Shown: positions 6,619-13,135, numbered from the stretch's first letter. The stretch: DNA of 13,135 nucleotides from Oscillospiraceae bacterium (GCA_009777685.1 WRLJ01000020.1:1-13135), one strand, 5' to 3'. Translations and numbers: made by a program. The notes: generated by a model from the letters alone, not told the origin.

Positions 6619-7845
6619 ATGAAAAATCAGGGCTATTGGATCATGCGGCTGGTCATGCTGGTGCTGATCGCGTTTGTGCTTGTCTATATGGGCTACCACG
6701 CGTTCGACGCGCTGTACGACCCGCTGCGCACGGTGACATGCGTGCTGGTGCGGACGGAATCCTCGTATCCGGTCAGCGGGCTGTTCGTGCGCGAGGAGCT
6801 GCTGGTCGGCCTGCCGGAGGGCACACTGCGGTTTGCCGTATCGGACGGGGAGCGCGTGGCCGGCGGGCAGACCGTGGCCATGCGCTATGACGACAGCCGC
6901 GTGCCGGAGGCCGCCGCCGAGCTGCGCCTGCTGGAAAACCATCTTCAGCAGCTTTTGCAGATCGACAACCGCACCGTGACCGCCTCGGACAGCGCGCAGG
7001 CCAAGACCGCCGTGCAGGACGCCGTCTCCGTTCTGCGCGATACCGCCGACAGCGGGCGCTGGCTGATGCTGCGCCAGAACAGCAAGGAACTGCGCGACGC
7101 GCTGTTCCGTCAGGAGGTCGCCTTAAACGGGCGGGAGGGCCTGCCCGCGCGCATGGAAGAGACGCGCGCGCGCATTGAGGAGCTGAGCGCGCGGCTCGAG
7201 GCGTCGTACACCGCCGTCACGGCCCCGCAGGGCGGGCTGTTCGTGTCGGCCGCGGACGGGTATGAAAATCTGGTCAGCCGCGCCACCGCCGCGGCGCTGA
7301 CGCCGCCGGAGCTGGACGCGCTGCTGAAGGCCGGGCCGGAGAGGTTGCCCCGCAACACGGGCAAGCTGATCACGGACTCGGTCTATCGGTATGTCTTTTC
7401 CCTCCCCGAGCCGGAGGCGCGGAATCTGGGCGCCGGCGTCCGCCTGCGGTTCCATGACGCGCTGAGTTCCTTTACGCAGAGCATGGAGGTCGAGCGCGTA
7501 TCGCCGCCCGACGGCGGGCGCGTGACCGTCACGCTGACCAGCCGCCGCTATCTCTCGCGCTTTTACGGGCGGCGGCGCATGGACGCCGATCTGGTATACC
7601 GCGAACACGAGGGCCTGCGCGTCCCCCGCGAGGCGGTGTATCTGGACGAGGCGGACGGCTCCACCTACGTCTATTGCCGCGTGCTGAGCCAGGCCGTCCG
7701 GAAACGGGTCGAAATCATCATGGAAGTGGAGCGCGAGAACTTCTTCCTGTGCCGCTACGAGCCGGACAGCTCCCGCAACCTGCTGCCGGGCGACGAGATC
7801 ATCACGGCGGGCCGGGATTTATACGACGGAAAGGTGATCTCCTGA
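6619..7845 (+). CDS. HlyD-like single-pass membrane protein of unknown role
   Basis: The 408-residue product starts 3 bp after the hfq stop, so the two are almost certainly co-transcribed. An N-terminal membrane helix covers about residues 8-27, placing the rest outside the cytoplasm. After it come a lipoyl/barrel-sandwich-like hairpin half (FVREE, DGERVAGGQTVAMRYDD), an alpha-helical region likely to form a coiled coil (about 97-196), and a C-terminal beta-rich part ending in PGDEIITAGRDLYDGKVIS. This order resembles HlyD/membrane-fusion adaptor proteins of secretion and efflux systems. No transporter or outer-membrane partner is encoded nearby. Its place just before yggS-sepF-divIVA suggests, without proving, a link to the envelope or division. 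A good ribosome binding site close to the start is lacking; coupling to hfq translation is likely. Confidence 0.75.
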   Translation: MKNQGYWIMRLVMLVLIAFVLVYMGYHAFDALYDPLRTVTCVLVRTESSYPVSGLFVREELLVGLPEGTLRFAVSDGERVAGGQTVAMRYDDSRVPEAAAELRLLENHLQQLLQIDNRTVTASDSAQAKTAVQDAVSVLRDTADSGRWLMLRQNSKELRDALFRQEVALNGREGLPARMEETRARIEELSARLEASYTAVTAPQGGLFVSAADGYENLVSRATAAALTPPELDALLKAGPERLPRNTGKLITDSVYRYVFSLPEPEARNLGAGVRLRFHDALSSFTQSMEVERVSPPDGGRVTVTLTSRRYLSRFYGRRRMDADLVYREHEGLRVPREAVYLDEADGSTYVYCRVLSQAVRKRVEIIMEVERENFFLCRYEPDSSRNLLPGDEIITAGRDLYDGKVIS

Positions 7846-7907
7846 TCCATGCCGTTCCGCTCTCCGTCCCCGAGGGCGGCGGGCGCCATCCCCGAGGAGG
7901 TTTCATC

Positions 7908-8639
7908 ATGTCATCCATTTTTCAAAACGTGGCGCGGGTCCGCGCCCGCATCCGCGAGGCCGCGCTGGGGGCGGGGTACGACCCGTCCTCCGTTTGTTTG
8001 CTGGCGGCCGCCAAGCAGCAGCCGGTTGACAAAATACGGCAGGCCGTCGCCGCCGGCGCCGACGCCGTCGGCGAGAACCGCGTGCAGGAAATGCTGGCCA
8101 AAATGGACGCGGTCAACGCCCCGCTGCACTTCATCGGGCGGCTGCAAAAGAACAAGGTCAGGCATGTCGTCGGGCGCGTTGCGCTGATTCACTCGATTGA
8201 GGACTGGGACCAGGCCGCCTATGCGGCGCGGTACGCCGAAGCGCAGGGAATCGTGCAGGACGTGCTGCTGCAGGTCAATATCGCCTGTGAGCCGACCAAG
8301 GGCGGCTTTGCGCCGGAGGCGCTGAGGGACGCGCCGGAGGCGCTGAGGGCCCTCCGGGACCTGCGGGGCCTGCGCGTGCGCGGGCTGATGTGCATTCCGC
8401 CGCCGCCGGAAACCGCGGCCGCGGAGGAGGGCTGGGAAGGGGAGGATAAATATTTTTCTAAAATGCGCCAACTTTGTGTTGACATAAGACCGATTATCAC
8501 CGATAATGGGAGTAGTCACGCCGAAAGCGCTGTGCCAATCCTTTCCATGGGCATGAGCGGCGACTACGCCAGAGCGGTCGCCTGCGGCTCTACCCTTGTA
8601 CGGGTCGGGTCGGCCATCTTCGGCGCAAGGACGCAATAA
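7908..8639 (+). CDS. yggS: YggS/YlmE-type PLP-binding protein
   Basis: A conserved single-domain, alanine-racemase-fold protein that binds pyridoxal phosphate and maintains PLP and amino-acid homeostasis without known catalysis. The ATG at 7908 follows the strong site GAGGAGG (7894-7900) and gives 243 residues. K36 in LLAAAKQQP is the expected Schiff-base lysine. Other family blocks are GENRVQE, HFIGRLQKNKVR, VNIACEPTKGGF, GLMCIPPP and LSMGMSGDYARAVACGSTLVRVGSAIFGAR. The segment before LSMGMS seems a few residues longer than in E. coli, and its DNA (about 8447-8550) is markedly AT-rich; it contains a promoter facing sepF. The gene sits directly before sepF, as ylmE does in Bacillus. Confidence 0.93.
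   Translation: MSSIFQNVARVRARIREAALGAGYDPSSVCLLAAAKQQPVDKIRQAVAAGADAVGENRVQEMLAKMDAVNAPLHFIGRLQKNKVRHVVGRVALIHSIEDWDQAAYAARYAEAQGIVQDVLLQVNIACEPTKGGFAPEALRDAPEALRALRDLRGLRVRGLMCIPPPPETAAAEEGWEGEDKYFSKMRQLCVDIRPIITDNGSSHAESAVPILSMGMSGDYARAVACGSTLVRVGSAIFGARTQ
8479..8507 (+). promoter_or_regulatory. Intragenic promoter for sepF within yggS
   Basis: A perfect TTGACA (8479-8484), a 17-bp spacer and GATAAT (8502-8507, 5/6 match) form the best -35/-10 pair in the window. It lies in an AT-rich island in the yggS coding sequence. Transcription would start near 8514, about 150 nt before the sepF start. The inverted repeat ATTATC-ACC-GATAAT (8493-8507) covers the -10 and could be an operator. Confidence 0.65.
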
Positions 8640-8664
8640 CATGCGAGGCAGGGGGTCGTACATT

Positions 8665-9105
8665 ATGGGTTTGTTCGACGAAATCAGAAAAGCGGTGCGC
8701 CCGTACGCGGAAGACGAGGAAGATGTATTCCCGGAGTTCCCGCAGCCCCGGGAGCGGGATCGGGAACGGGAAAAGTCGCGCGCGGCGGATAATCCGCGCG
8801 ACAAGGTGCTGAACATCCACACGACCACGCAGCTGCAGGTCGTTCTGGTCCAGCCCGAGCAGTTCGAGGCCGCCTCGGACATCGCCGACCATCTGCGCGA
8901 CCGCCGGACGGTCGTGCTGAATCTGGAAAAAGCCAACCGCGACGCCGTGCGCCGGCTGGTGGACTTCCTCTCCGGCGTGGTCTATGCCCAGGGCGGCAAG
9001 ATCAAGCCCGTGGCCCGCAGCACATACATCATCACGCCGTACAACGTGGACATCATGGGCGGCGATCTGATGGACGAGCTGGAGAGCAACGGCTGGTACA
9101 TGTAG
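8665..9105 (+). CDS. sepF: Cell division protein SepF
   Basis: Cytoplasmic protein that anchors and organises FtsZ at the division site, acting like FtsA in many Gram-positives. The start chosen is the ATG at 8665: it gives MGLFDEIRKAV, the amphipathic membrane-binding helix expected at the SepF N-terminus, and follows AGGCAGGGGG. An ATG at 8641 would put eight residues before that helix. The product is 146 residues. A charged linker rich in Asp, Glu and Arg (about 15-45) precedes the conserved SepF core, visible in FEAASDIADHLRDRRTVVLNL and DFLSGVVYAQGGKI. It lies 25 bp after yggS. An internal promoter in yggS probably drives it together with, or independently of, the upstream genes. Confidence 0.93.
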   Translation: MGLFDEIRKAVRPYAEDEEDVFPEFPQPRERDREREKSRAADNPRDKVLNIHTTTQLQVVLVQPEQFEAASDIADHLRDRRTVVLNLEKANRDAVRRLVDFLSGVVYAQGGKIKPVARSTYIITPYNVDIMGGDLMDELESNGWYM

Positions 9106-9106
9106 G

Positions 9107-9123
9107 CAAACGCGGCGCGTTTG
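9107..9123. repeat. CAAACGC-NNN-GCGTTTG dyad, copy 2
   Basis: Perfect arms CAAACGC (9107-9113) and GCGTTTG (9117-9123) around GGC, one base after the sepF stop codon. The arms are identical to those upstream of ileS. Confidence 0.65.
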
Positions 9124-9138
9124 ACGAATCCACAGTCC

Positions 9139-9159
9139 GGTAAACGCGGTGCGTTTGCC
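9139..9159. repeat. CAAACGC-NNN-GCGTTTG dyad, copy 3 (extended)
   Basis: GGTAAACGC (9139-9147) and GCGTTTGCC (9151-9159) around GGT form a 9-bp stem with one G-U pair in RNA. It is a near-copy of the dyad 32 bp to its left, including part of the flanks. Confidence 0.65.
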
Positions 9160-9260
9160 GTGGAGGCTGTGCCCCGGCGGCCCGCGAGGGCGGCGGCCGC
9201 GGCCAGCCCAAAACACACCCGGGCGGATGAGCGCGCGGAAAACCAAAACGGGGTGACACT

Positions 9261-10124
9261 ATGCTGACGCCGCAGGAAGTAGCGGACAAAACTTTCAAAC
9301 AGGCCTTTGTGGGCGGGTATGATATGCCGGCGGTGGACGAGTTTCTGGAACAGCTCACCGAGGACTATACCAATCTGTACAAGGAAAACGCCGTCCTGAA
9401 AAACAAGATGAAGGTGCTGGTCGAAAAGCTGGAGGAGTACCGCGGCAACGAGGACTCCCTCCGTCAGGCGTATCTGGCGATCCGCGCCCAGGCGGAAAAA
9501 GAGCTGGAAGGTTCCCGCGCCGAGAGCGGGCGCATTCTGGAGGAGGCCCGCGCGCAGGCGCGGGAATACACCGGAAATGTCGAGGAGCTGGTCGCGCGCG
9601 AGCAGAAGCGCCTGAGCGTGACGCGCGAGCAGACCGCGGCGTTTGTGAACATCCTCAAGGAGTGCTACGGGCGGCAGATCGAACAGCTGGACATCATCCT
9701 CTCGGCCTCTATGGAGGATTCGCCGAAGCAGAAGCATGACGCCGCCGTGAGCGCCGCCGCCGAGGAAATCAACGCCTCGCTGACGGCCTCCATCAGCGAA
9801 GCCGCGCCGCCGCCGCCGGAGCCCGCGCCGCCCGAAGCGGCGGAGGAACCCGCACCGGCCGCGCCGGTCGCACCGGTCGTACCGGCCGCACCGGTCGTAC
9901 CGGCCGCGCCGCCGCCAACTCCGCCGGAGCCGCCTTCCGCGGCCGACGAGGATTTGGTGTACTCCATCCAGCAAAGCCTGACGGCGACCTTCAACGAGGA
10001 GGTCGACTGGACCCCCGACGATATTTCCGAGGCGCGCCGGCCGAATTTTGATTTTTCATCTCTGCCCGGCAATTTCGGGCATAATAAACCGGACAGGGAA
10101 CCCAGGGGCAAAAAGAAAAAATAA
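9261..10124 (+). CDS. divIVA: DivIVA-family cell division/polarity protein
   Basis: Coiled-coil scaffold that binds curved membrane at septa and poles and recruits division or growth proteins. The 287-residue product starts MLTPQEVADKTFKQAFVGGYDMPAVDEFL, the conserved N-terminal lipid-binding domain (typical form FRGYD...VDxFL; here FVGGYD). Coiled-coil segments cover about residues 28-60 and 65-150. A low-complexity Pro/Ala-rich linker (183-225) follows, including two exact copies of PVVPAA, then an acidic segment and a C-terminal tail ending in four lysines. It is longer than Bacillus DivIVA (about 164) mainly because of this tail. Together with sepF and yggS it forms the familiar division cluster downstream of ftsZ in Gram-positives. 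A strong hairpin follows the gene. Confidence 0.92.
   Translation: MLTPQEVADKTFKQAFVGGYDMPAVDEFLEQLTEDYTNLYKENAVLKNKMKVLVEKLEEYRGNEDSLRQAYLAIRAQAEKELEGSRAESGRILEEARAQAREYTGNVEELVAREQKRLSVTREQTAAFVNILKECYGRQIEQLDIILSASMEDSPKQKHDAAVSAAAEEINASLTASISEAAPPPPEPAPPEAAEEPAPAAPVAPVVPAAPVVPAAPPPTPPEPPSAADEDLVYSIQQSLTATFNEEVDWTPDDISEARRPNFDFSSLPGNFGHNKPDREPRGKKKK
9871..9906 (+). repeat. Two exact 18-bp tandem repeats in divIVA
   Basis: CACCGGTCGTACCGGCCG occurs at 9871-9888 and again at 9889-9906, in frame, encoding repeated PVVPAA. A degenerate related stretch precedes it (about 9851-9870). The unit length is a multiple of three, so copy-number change would keep the reading frame. Confidence 0.85.
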
Positions 10125-10128
10125 GCGT

Positions 10129-10145
10129 CAGACGCGCAGCGTTTG
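10129..10145. repeat. CAAACGC-NNN-GCGTTTG dyad, copy 4 (one mismatch)
   Basis: CAGACGC (10129-10135) and GCGTTTG (10139-10145) around GCA, four bases after the divIVA stop. The single change gives a G-U pair in RNA, so the stem is kept. Confidence 0.55.
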
Positions 10146-10152
10146 ACCCGAC

Positions 10153-10203
10153 GGGCAGACGGCAGATGCGAAAGTTTCTCTGCCCTCTGCCCGCTCACTT
10201 TTT
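10153..10203 (+). terminator. Candidate terminator after divIVA
   Basis: GGGCAGA-C-GGCAGA (10153-10166) pairs with TCTGCC-C-TCTGCCC (10179-10192), thirteen base pairs with one C-C mismatch, around a 12-nt loop. A run of five T (10199-10203) follows after six bases. The stem is strong but the T-run is short and displaced, so termination is likely partial. The arms contain an internal direct repeat of GGCAGA. Confidence 0.55.
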
Positions 10204-10220
10204 CAGGGAGGAGCCGGACG

Positions 10221-10763
10221 ATGACCGAGACGAAGCTCAGCGGACGGCGTGTGTTCAGCGGGCGCGTGTTCGATGTGGAGGTTGACCAAATCGAGATGGA
10301 CGGCGGGCGGCGCGCCGAGCGCGAGGTCGTCCGGCATCCCGGCGGCGTGGGCGTCCTGGCCGTCGACGAGGCGGGCCGCGCGGTCATGGTGCGCCAGTAC
10401 CGCTACGGGGCGGGCCGCGAAATGCTGGAGATTCCCGCCGGGCGGCTGGAGCCGGGCGAGGACCCCAGGCAAGCCGCCCTGCGCGAGCTGCGCGAAGAGA
10501 CGGGCGCGCGCGCCGGCGTTTGCGTCAGCCTGGGCGAAATCATCCCCACCGGCGCGTACTGCTCCGAGCGCATTTACCTGTATCTGGCCCGGGACCTGAC
10601 CTGGGGCGGGACCGACCCGGACGACGGCGAAATCGTCGAGATCGAGCGCGTGCCGCCGGACCGGCTGTGGGCGGACATCCGCGCGGGCCGGATAGATGAC
10701 GCGAAAACCATCGCCGCCGTCTGCCGGGCGTTGGGGGAGCTGGAGCTGAGCGCCGCGCCCTGA
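10221..10763 (+). CDS. nudF: NUDIX hydrolase, ADP-ribose pyrophosphatase type
   Basis: Predicted to hydrolyse ADP-ribose to AMP and ribose 5-phosphate. The 180-residue protein starts at the ATG at 10221 after GGGAGGAG. The NUDIX box fits the consensus G-x5-E-x7-REUxEExGU exactly at about residues 74-96 (GRLEPGED...RELREETGA), with the metal-binding glutamates present. Upstream MVRQYRYGAGREMLEIPAGRLEPGE is typical of the ADP-ribose pyrophosphatase subfamily, as is the downstream SERIYLYLA block. It lies after the divIVA hairpin and 49 bp before the response-regulator gene. Substrate is inferred from subfamily motifs; related nucleoside diphosphate sugars are possible. Confidence 0.88.
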   Translation: MTETKLSGRRVFSGRVFDVEVDQIEMDGGRRAEREVVRHPGGVGVLAVDEAGRAVMVRQYRYGAGREMLEIPAGRLEPGEDPRQAALRELREETGARAGVCVSLGEIIPTGAYCSERIYLYLARDLTWGGTDPDDGEIVEIERVPPDRLWADIRAGRIDDAKTIAAVCRALGELELSAAP

Positions 10764-10812
10764 GCATCGGGGAGGAGCGCGCGGAGGGCTGTAAAAAGGG
10801 AGGGTGCGCCGG

Positions 10813-11511
10813 ATGAGCGACAAAAAAACGGTTTTGATTGTGGAGGACGACCCCTCGATCGCCAACATTGTGGAATATCATCTGAAAAAAGCCGGATATC
10901 TTGTGCTGAAAGCCTTTGACGGGCCGGCCGGGCTGGAAATGACGCTGTCCGAAAGGCCGGACCTTGTCCTGCTGGACATCATGCTGCCGCTGCTGGACGG
11001 CTTTTCGGTCTGCCGCGCCATCCGCGAGCGCGATCCGGTGACGCCGGTTCTGCTGCTGACGGCGCGCGGCGAGGAGGAGGACAAGGTGCGCGGGCTGGAG
11101 CTGGGCGCGGACGACTATATCACCAAGCCGTTTTCGACCCGGGAGCTGCTCGCGCGCGTCCGGGCCAACATGCGCCGCCCCCGCCCGGAGGGGGAGCCGG
11201 AGACCGGTCTGCTGGAGGCGGGCGCGCTGACGCTGGACCCGGGCCGCCTGGAGGTCCGCCGCGGCGGCGTTCCGCTGGAGCTGAGCCAGCGGGAATTTGA
11301 TTTGCTTCTCTACCTCTGGCAGCGCAGGAATAAGGTCGTCAGCCGCGAGGATTTGATGGAAAAGGTCTGGGGCTATGAGTATTACGGCGATCTGAGGGCC
11401 GTCGACGTGGCGGTGCGCCGCCTGCGCGAGAAGCTGGAGGAAAACCCCGCCGAGCCGGTGTATATCCTGACGCGGCGCGGCGCGGGCTATCTGTTCTCGG
11501 CAGAGGGCTGA
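10813..11511 (+). CDS. walR: WalR-like OmpR-family response regulator
   Basis: DNA-binding response regulator of 232 residues. The receiver domain (about 1-120) has acidic pocket E11-D12-D13, phosphoacceptor D55, T83 and K105. The C-terminal winged helix (about 135-230) is of the OmpR/PhoB type. The stretches GADDYITKPFSTRELLARVRAN and WGYEYYGDLRAVDVAVRRLREKLEENP closely follow Bacillus WalR (YycF), the essential regulator of cell-wall metabolism. The start at 10813 has GGGAGGG 8 nt upstream; a GTG at 10804 is possible but would bury that site. The kinase gene follows after 54 bp. PhoP-type regulators are related, so the walR symbol is probable rather than certain. Confidence 0.8.
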   Translation: MSDKKTVLIVEDDPSIANIVEYHLKKAGYLVLKAFDGPAGLEMTLSERPDLVLLDIMLPLLDGFSVCRAIRERDPVTPVLLLTARGEEEDKVRGLELGADDYITKPFSTRELLARVRANMRRPRPEGEPETGLLEAGALTLDPGRLEVRRGGVPLELSQREFDLLLYLWQRRNKVVSREDLMEKVWGYEYYGDLRAVDVAVRRLREKLEENPAEPVYILTRRGAGYLFSAEG

Positions 11512-11546
11512 CGCCTCCCGCCATGACGGCGATCCATTTTCAACTT

Positions 11547-11557
11547 CCCCAAAGGGG
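11547..11557 (+). promoter_or_regulatory. Small hairpin over the walK ribosome binding site
   Basis: CCCC (11547-11550) can pair with GGGG (11554-11557) across AAA. The pairing would cover the Shine-Dalgarno sequence AAAGGGGG, 8 nt before the ATG at 11566. Four GC pairs are weak, so any effect on kinase translation is speculative. Confidence 0.3.
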
Positions 11558-11565
11558 GCGTTCTT

Positions 11566-13135
11566 ATGTTCCGGACGCTGTATATAAAACTGGTCCTGAT
11601 CCTGATCCTGCTGATCGTCTCCCTGATGGCGGTCGTGGGCGTCTTTCTGGTCAACGGGGTCACGCAGTTTTATATGGACGAGTTCTCGCGCCAGATGGCG
11701 GACGCCTTCAACGACAACCGTAACTTTGCCGAGTCGCTGCATAACGCCGCGGAGAGCGGCGCGGCGGCGGTCAGCAGCGTCGCCCTGTCCAGCTCGGCCA
11801 TTCTCGGCATCGACGGGCGCGAACGGTTCGTCTTCGTGCTGGACGGGCACAACGGGCGGGTGCTGGCCGGTCCCGCGGAGCACGCCGGCCGCATCGACCT
11901 GACGCCGAACGTGCTGGCCGCGCTGGGCGGCCGGTCCGGCTATGAGCTGACGCTGGCCGACCGCATCTTCGATTGCGCCGTGCCGCTGGAAAACACGGCG
12001 GGAGACCGGTATATCGTCTATATCTACGATTCCCGCGAGAGCCTGCGGCGCCTGACCGCCTCACTGGTGACCATCGTTGTGGAGGCCGTGATTTTCGGGC
12101 TGGCCATTTCCATCATGCTGGCCCTGCTGCTGAGCAAGACGATGACCACGCCGATCGAAAACCTGACGCGCTCAGCCTCCAGCGTGGCCGACGGCGACTT
12201 TACGCGCGTGCCGGAAAGCGAGTCGTCCGACGAGATCGGCGTGCTGACGCGCACGTTCAGCCACATGGCCCGCGTCCTGCGCGAGACGCTGGAAGAGGCG
12301 GCCGGCGAGCGCGATAAGTTCGGCACGCTGTTCCAGCACATGACCGACGGCATGATCGCCTTCACGCGCGACGGCGCGCTGCTGCACATCAACCCCGCCG
12401 CCATCCGCCTTTTGGGGCTGAAGGAGGAGGACGGGTCCGCCGATTTTCAGTCCCTGCTGGGCGACGTGGCCTCGCCGGACGAGCTGGCCGGTCTTTCGCC
12501 GCCGGGCTATGTGGAGAAAAACGCCGAGCGCGGGGGCAGCCATTTCCGCGTCTTCTTCGCCCCCTTCGGCGGGTTCGGCCCGGACGATCAGGGCGGGATC
12601 ATGGCGGTCATCCATGACATCACCGAACAGGCGCGGCTGGACAGCGTCCGCCGTGAGTTTGTCTCCAATGTCTCCCACGAACTGCGCACGCCGCTGACCA
12701 ATGTTCTGAGCTACGCCGAGGCGCTGGCCGACGACGAGGGCCTGCCGCCCGACACGGTGCGCAGCTTTGCCGGCGTCATCGTCGGGGAAGCGGGCCGCAT
12801 GACGCGGATCGTGCAGGACCTGCTGACGCTGTCGAAATTCGACTACGGGAAGATGGACTGGCGCATTTCGCGCGTGGATTTCGCCGCGCTGCTGCCCGGT
12901 GTGCGGCAGGCGATGCTGATGGACGCCGGGCGGCGCGGGCTGAGCCTGCGGCTGGAGCTGGGCGCGGACCTGCCCGCGATCTACGGGGACCGCGAGCGGC
13001 TGGAGCAGGTGGTGTTCAATATCCTGTCCAACGCCCTGTCCTACACCCCCGAGGGCGGCGACGTCCTCATCAGCGCCCGTCACGAGGACGGGCAGATCGT
13101 CATCCGCGTGGCGGACACGGGCGTAGGCATCTCCC
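11566..13135 (+). CDS. walK: WalK-like sensor histidine kinase (3' end outside window)
   Basis: Membrane sensor kinase partner of the preceding regulator; 523 residues are visible and the frame is open at the right edge. The start ATG at 11566 follows AAAGGGGG. Order of parts: TM helix 1 (about 9-30), an extracytoplasmic domain (about 31-160), TM helix 2 (about 166-189), HAMP (about 190-245), a PAS-like domain (about 250-355), HisKA with phosphoacceptor H371 in SHELRTPLT, then the HATPase domain with the N-box N485/N489 and the G1 box DTGVGIS (517-523), where the sequence ends. The TM-sensor-TM-HAMP-PAS-HisKA-HATPase plan matches WalK (YycG); PhoR-type kinases are an alternative. The F, G2 and C-terminal boxes lie beyond the window. 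Confidence 0.82.
   Translation, partial: MFRTLYIKLVLILILLIVSLMAVVGVFLVNGVTQFYMDEFSRQMADAFNDNRNFAESLHNAAESGAAAVSSVALSSSAILGIDGRERFVFVLDGHNGRVLAGPAEHAGRIDLTPNVLAALGGRSGYELTLADRIFDCAVPLENTAGDRYIVYIYDSRESLRRLTASLVTIVVEAVIFGLAISIMLALLLSKTMTTPIENLTRSASSVADGDFTRVPESESSDEIGVLTRTFSHMARVLRETLEEAAGERDKFGTLFQHMTDGMIAFTRDGALLHINPAAIRLLGLKEEDGSADFQSLLGDVASPDELAGLSPPGYVEKNAERGGSHFRVFFAPFGGFGPDDQGGIMAVIHDITEQARLDSVRREFVSNVSHELRTPLTNVLSYAEALADDEGLPPDTVRSFAGVIVGEAGRMTRIVQDLLTLSKFDYGKMDWRISRVDFAALLPGVRQAMLMDAGRRGLSLRLELGADLPAIYGDRERLEQVVFNILSNALSYTPEGGDVLISARHEDGQIVIRVADTGVGIS

Larger units (their letters stand above)
9106..9260. other. sepF-divIVA gap with two repeated dyads
   Basis: This 155-bp gap codes for nothing recognisable. 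In Bacillus the same position holds ylmG and ylmH. It contains two related dyads, 9107-9123 and 9139-9159, followed by very GC-rich sequence. The divIVA ribosome binding site GGGGTGA (9250-9256) closes it. I see no convincing promoter for divIVA. Confidence 0.5.

Noticed and set aside
7849..8187. 112-codon frame overlapping the yggS start
   Set aside because: It is an out-of-frame shadow of yggS, Ser/Arg/Pro-rich with no family features; yggS has the strong ribosome binding site and conserved motifs.
8641..8664. Earlier sepF start at 8641
   Set aside because: It puts eight residues before the MGLFDE membrane-binding helix that normally begins SepF; the ATG at 8665 has a purine-rich site upstream. 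It is not fully excluded.
9121..9126. TTGACG after sepF as a -35 for divIVA
   Set aside because: No acceptable -10 lies 16-18 bp downstream; the match is part of the dyad arm.

Overview
The window is GC-rich, roughly two thirds G+C by eye, and every convincing gene lies on the + strand. The gene set points to a high-GC Gram-positive member of the Firmicutes, most likely Clostridia related to Oscillospirales: SepF and DivIVA division proteins, a WalR/WalK-like two-component pair, the MEP-pathway gene ispE, Hfq, and the ileS-lspA-rluD group. This taxonomic call is inferred from gene content and composition. No phage, transposase, CRISPR, rRNA or tRNA was seen.

Layout. Positions 1-309 hold no gene but contain several hairpins, repeated GGGCAAA words and a possible promoter for ileS. 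Positions 310-6181 are a tightly packed, probably co-transcribed run: isoleucyl-tRNA synthetase (ileS), lipoprotein signal peptidase (lspA), an RluD-type pseudouridine synthase, a Cof-type HAD phosphatase and ispE. Three of the four junctions overlap (ATGA, 29 bp, 13 bp). A weak terminator-like site overlaps the ispE stop. It is followed by a clear sigma-A type promoter and a structured leader for hfq. Then come an HlyD-like single-pass membrane protein, the PLP-binding protein YggS, sepF and divIVA. A very good promoter lies inside the 3' end of yggS and should supply sepF independently. After divIVA come a strong hairpin, a NUDIX ADP-ribose pyrophosphatase, and a WalR-like response regulator with its histidine kinase, which runs off the right edge.

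How it fits together. The genes are mostly housekeeping: tRNA charging, lipoprotein maturation, rRNA modification, isoprenoid precursor supply, RNA chaperoning, septum formation and cell-envelope sensing. In Bacillus the order is ylmE(yggS)-sepF-ylmG-ylmH-divIVA-ileS, with lspA and ylyB(rluD) further on. Here the same genes are present but the ileS block lies upstream of the yggS-sepF-divIVA block, and ylmG and ylmH are missing between sepF and divIVA.

I see no obviously new multi-gene system. The most interesting signals are small: a short dyad, CAAACGC-NNN-GCGTTTG, recurring in several non-coding gaps; an intragenic promoter for sepF overlapped by its own dyad; mutually exclusive hairpins in the hfq leader; an Hfq with Ser replacing the family's pore-face His; and an IleS with a non-standard HIGH motif (HAGT).
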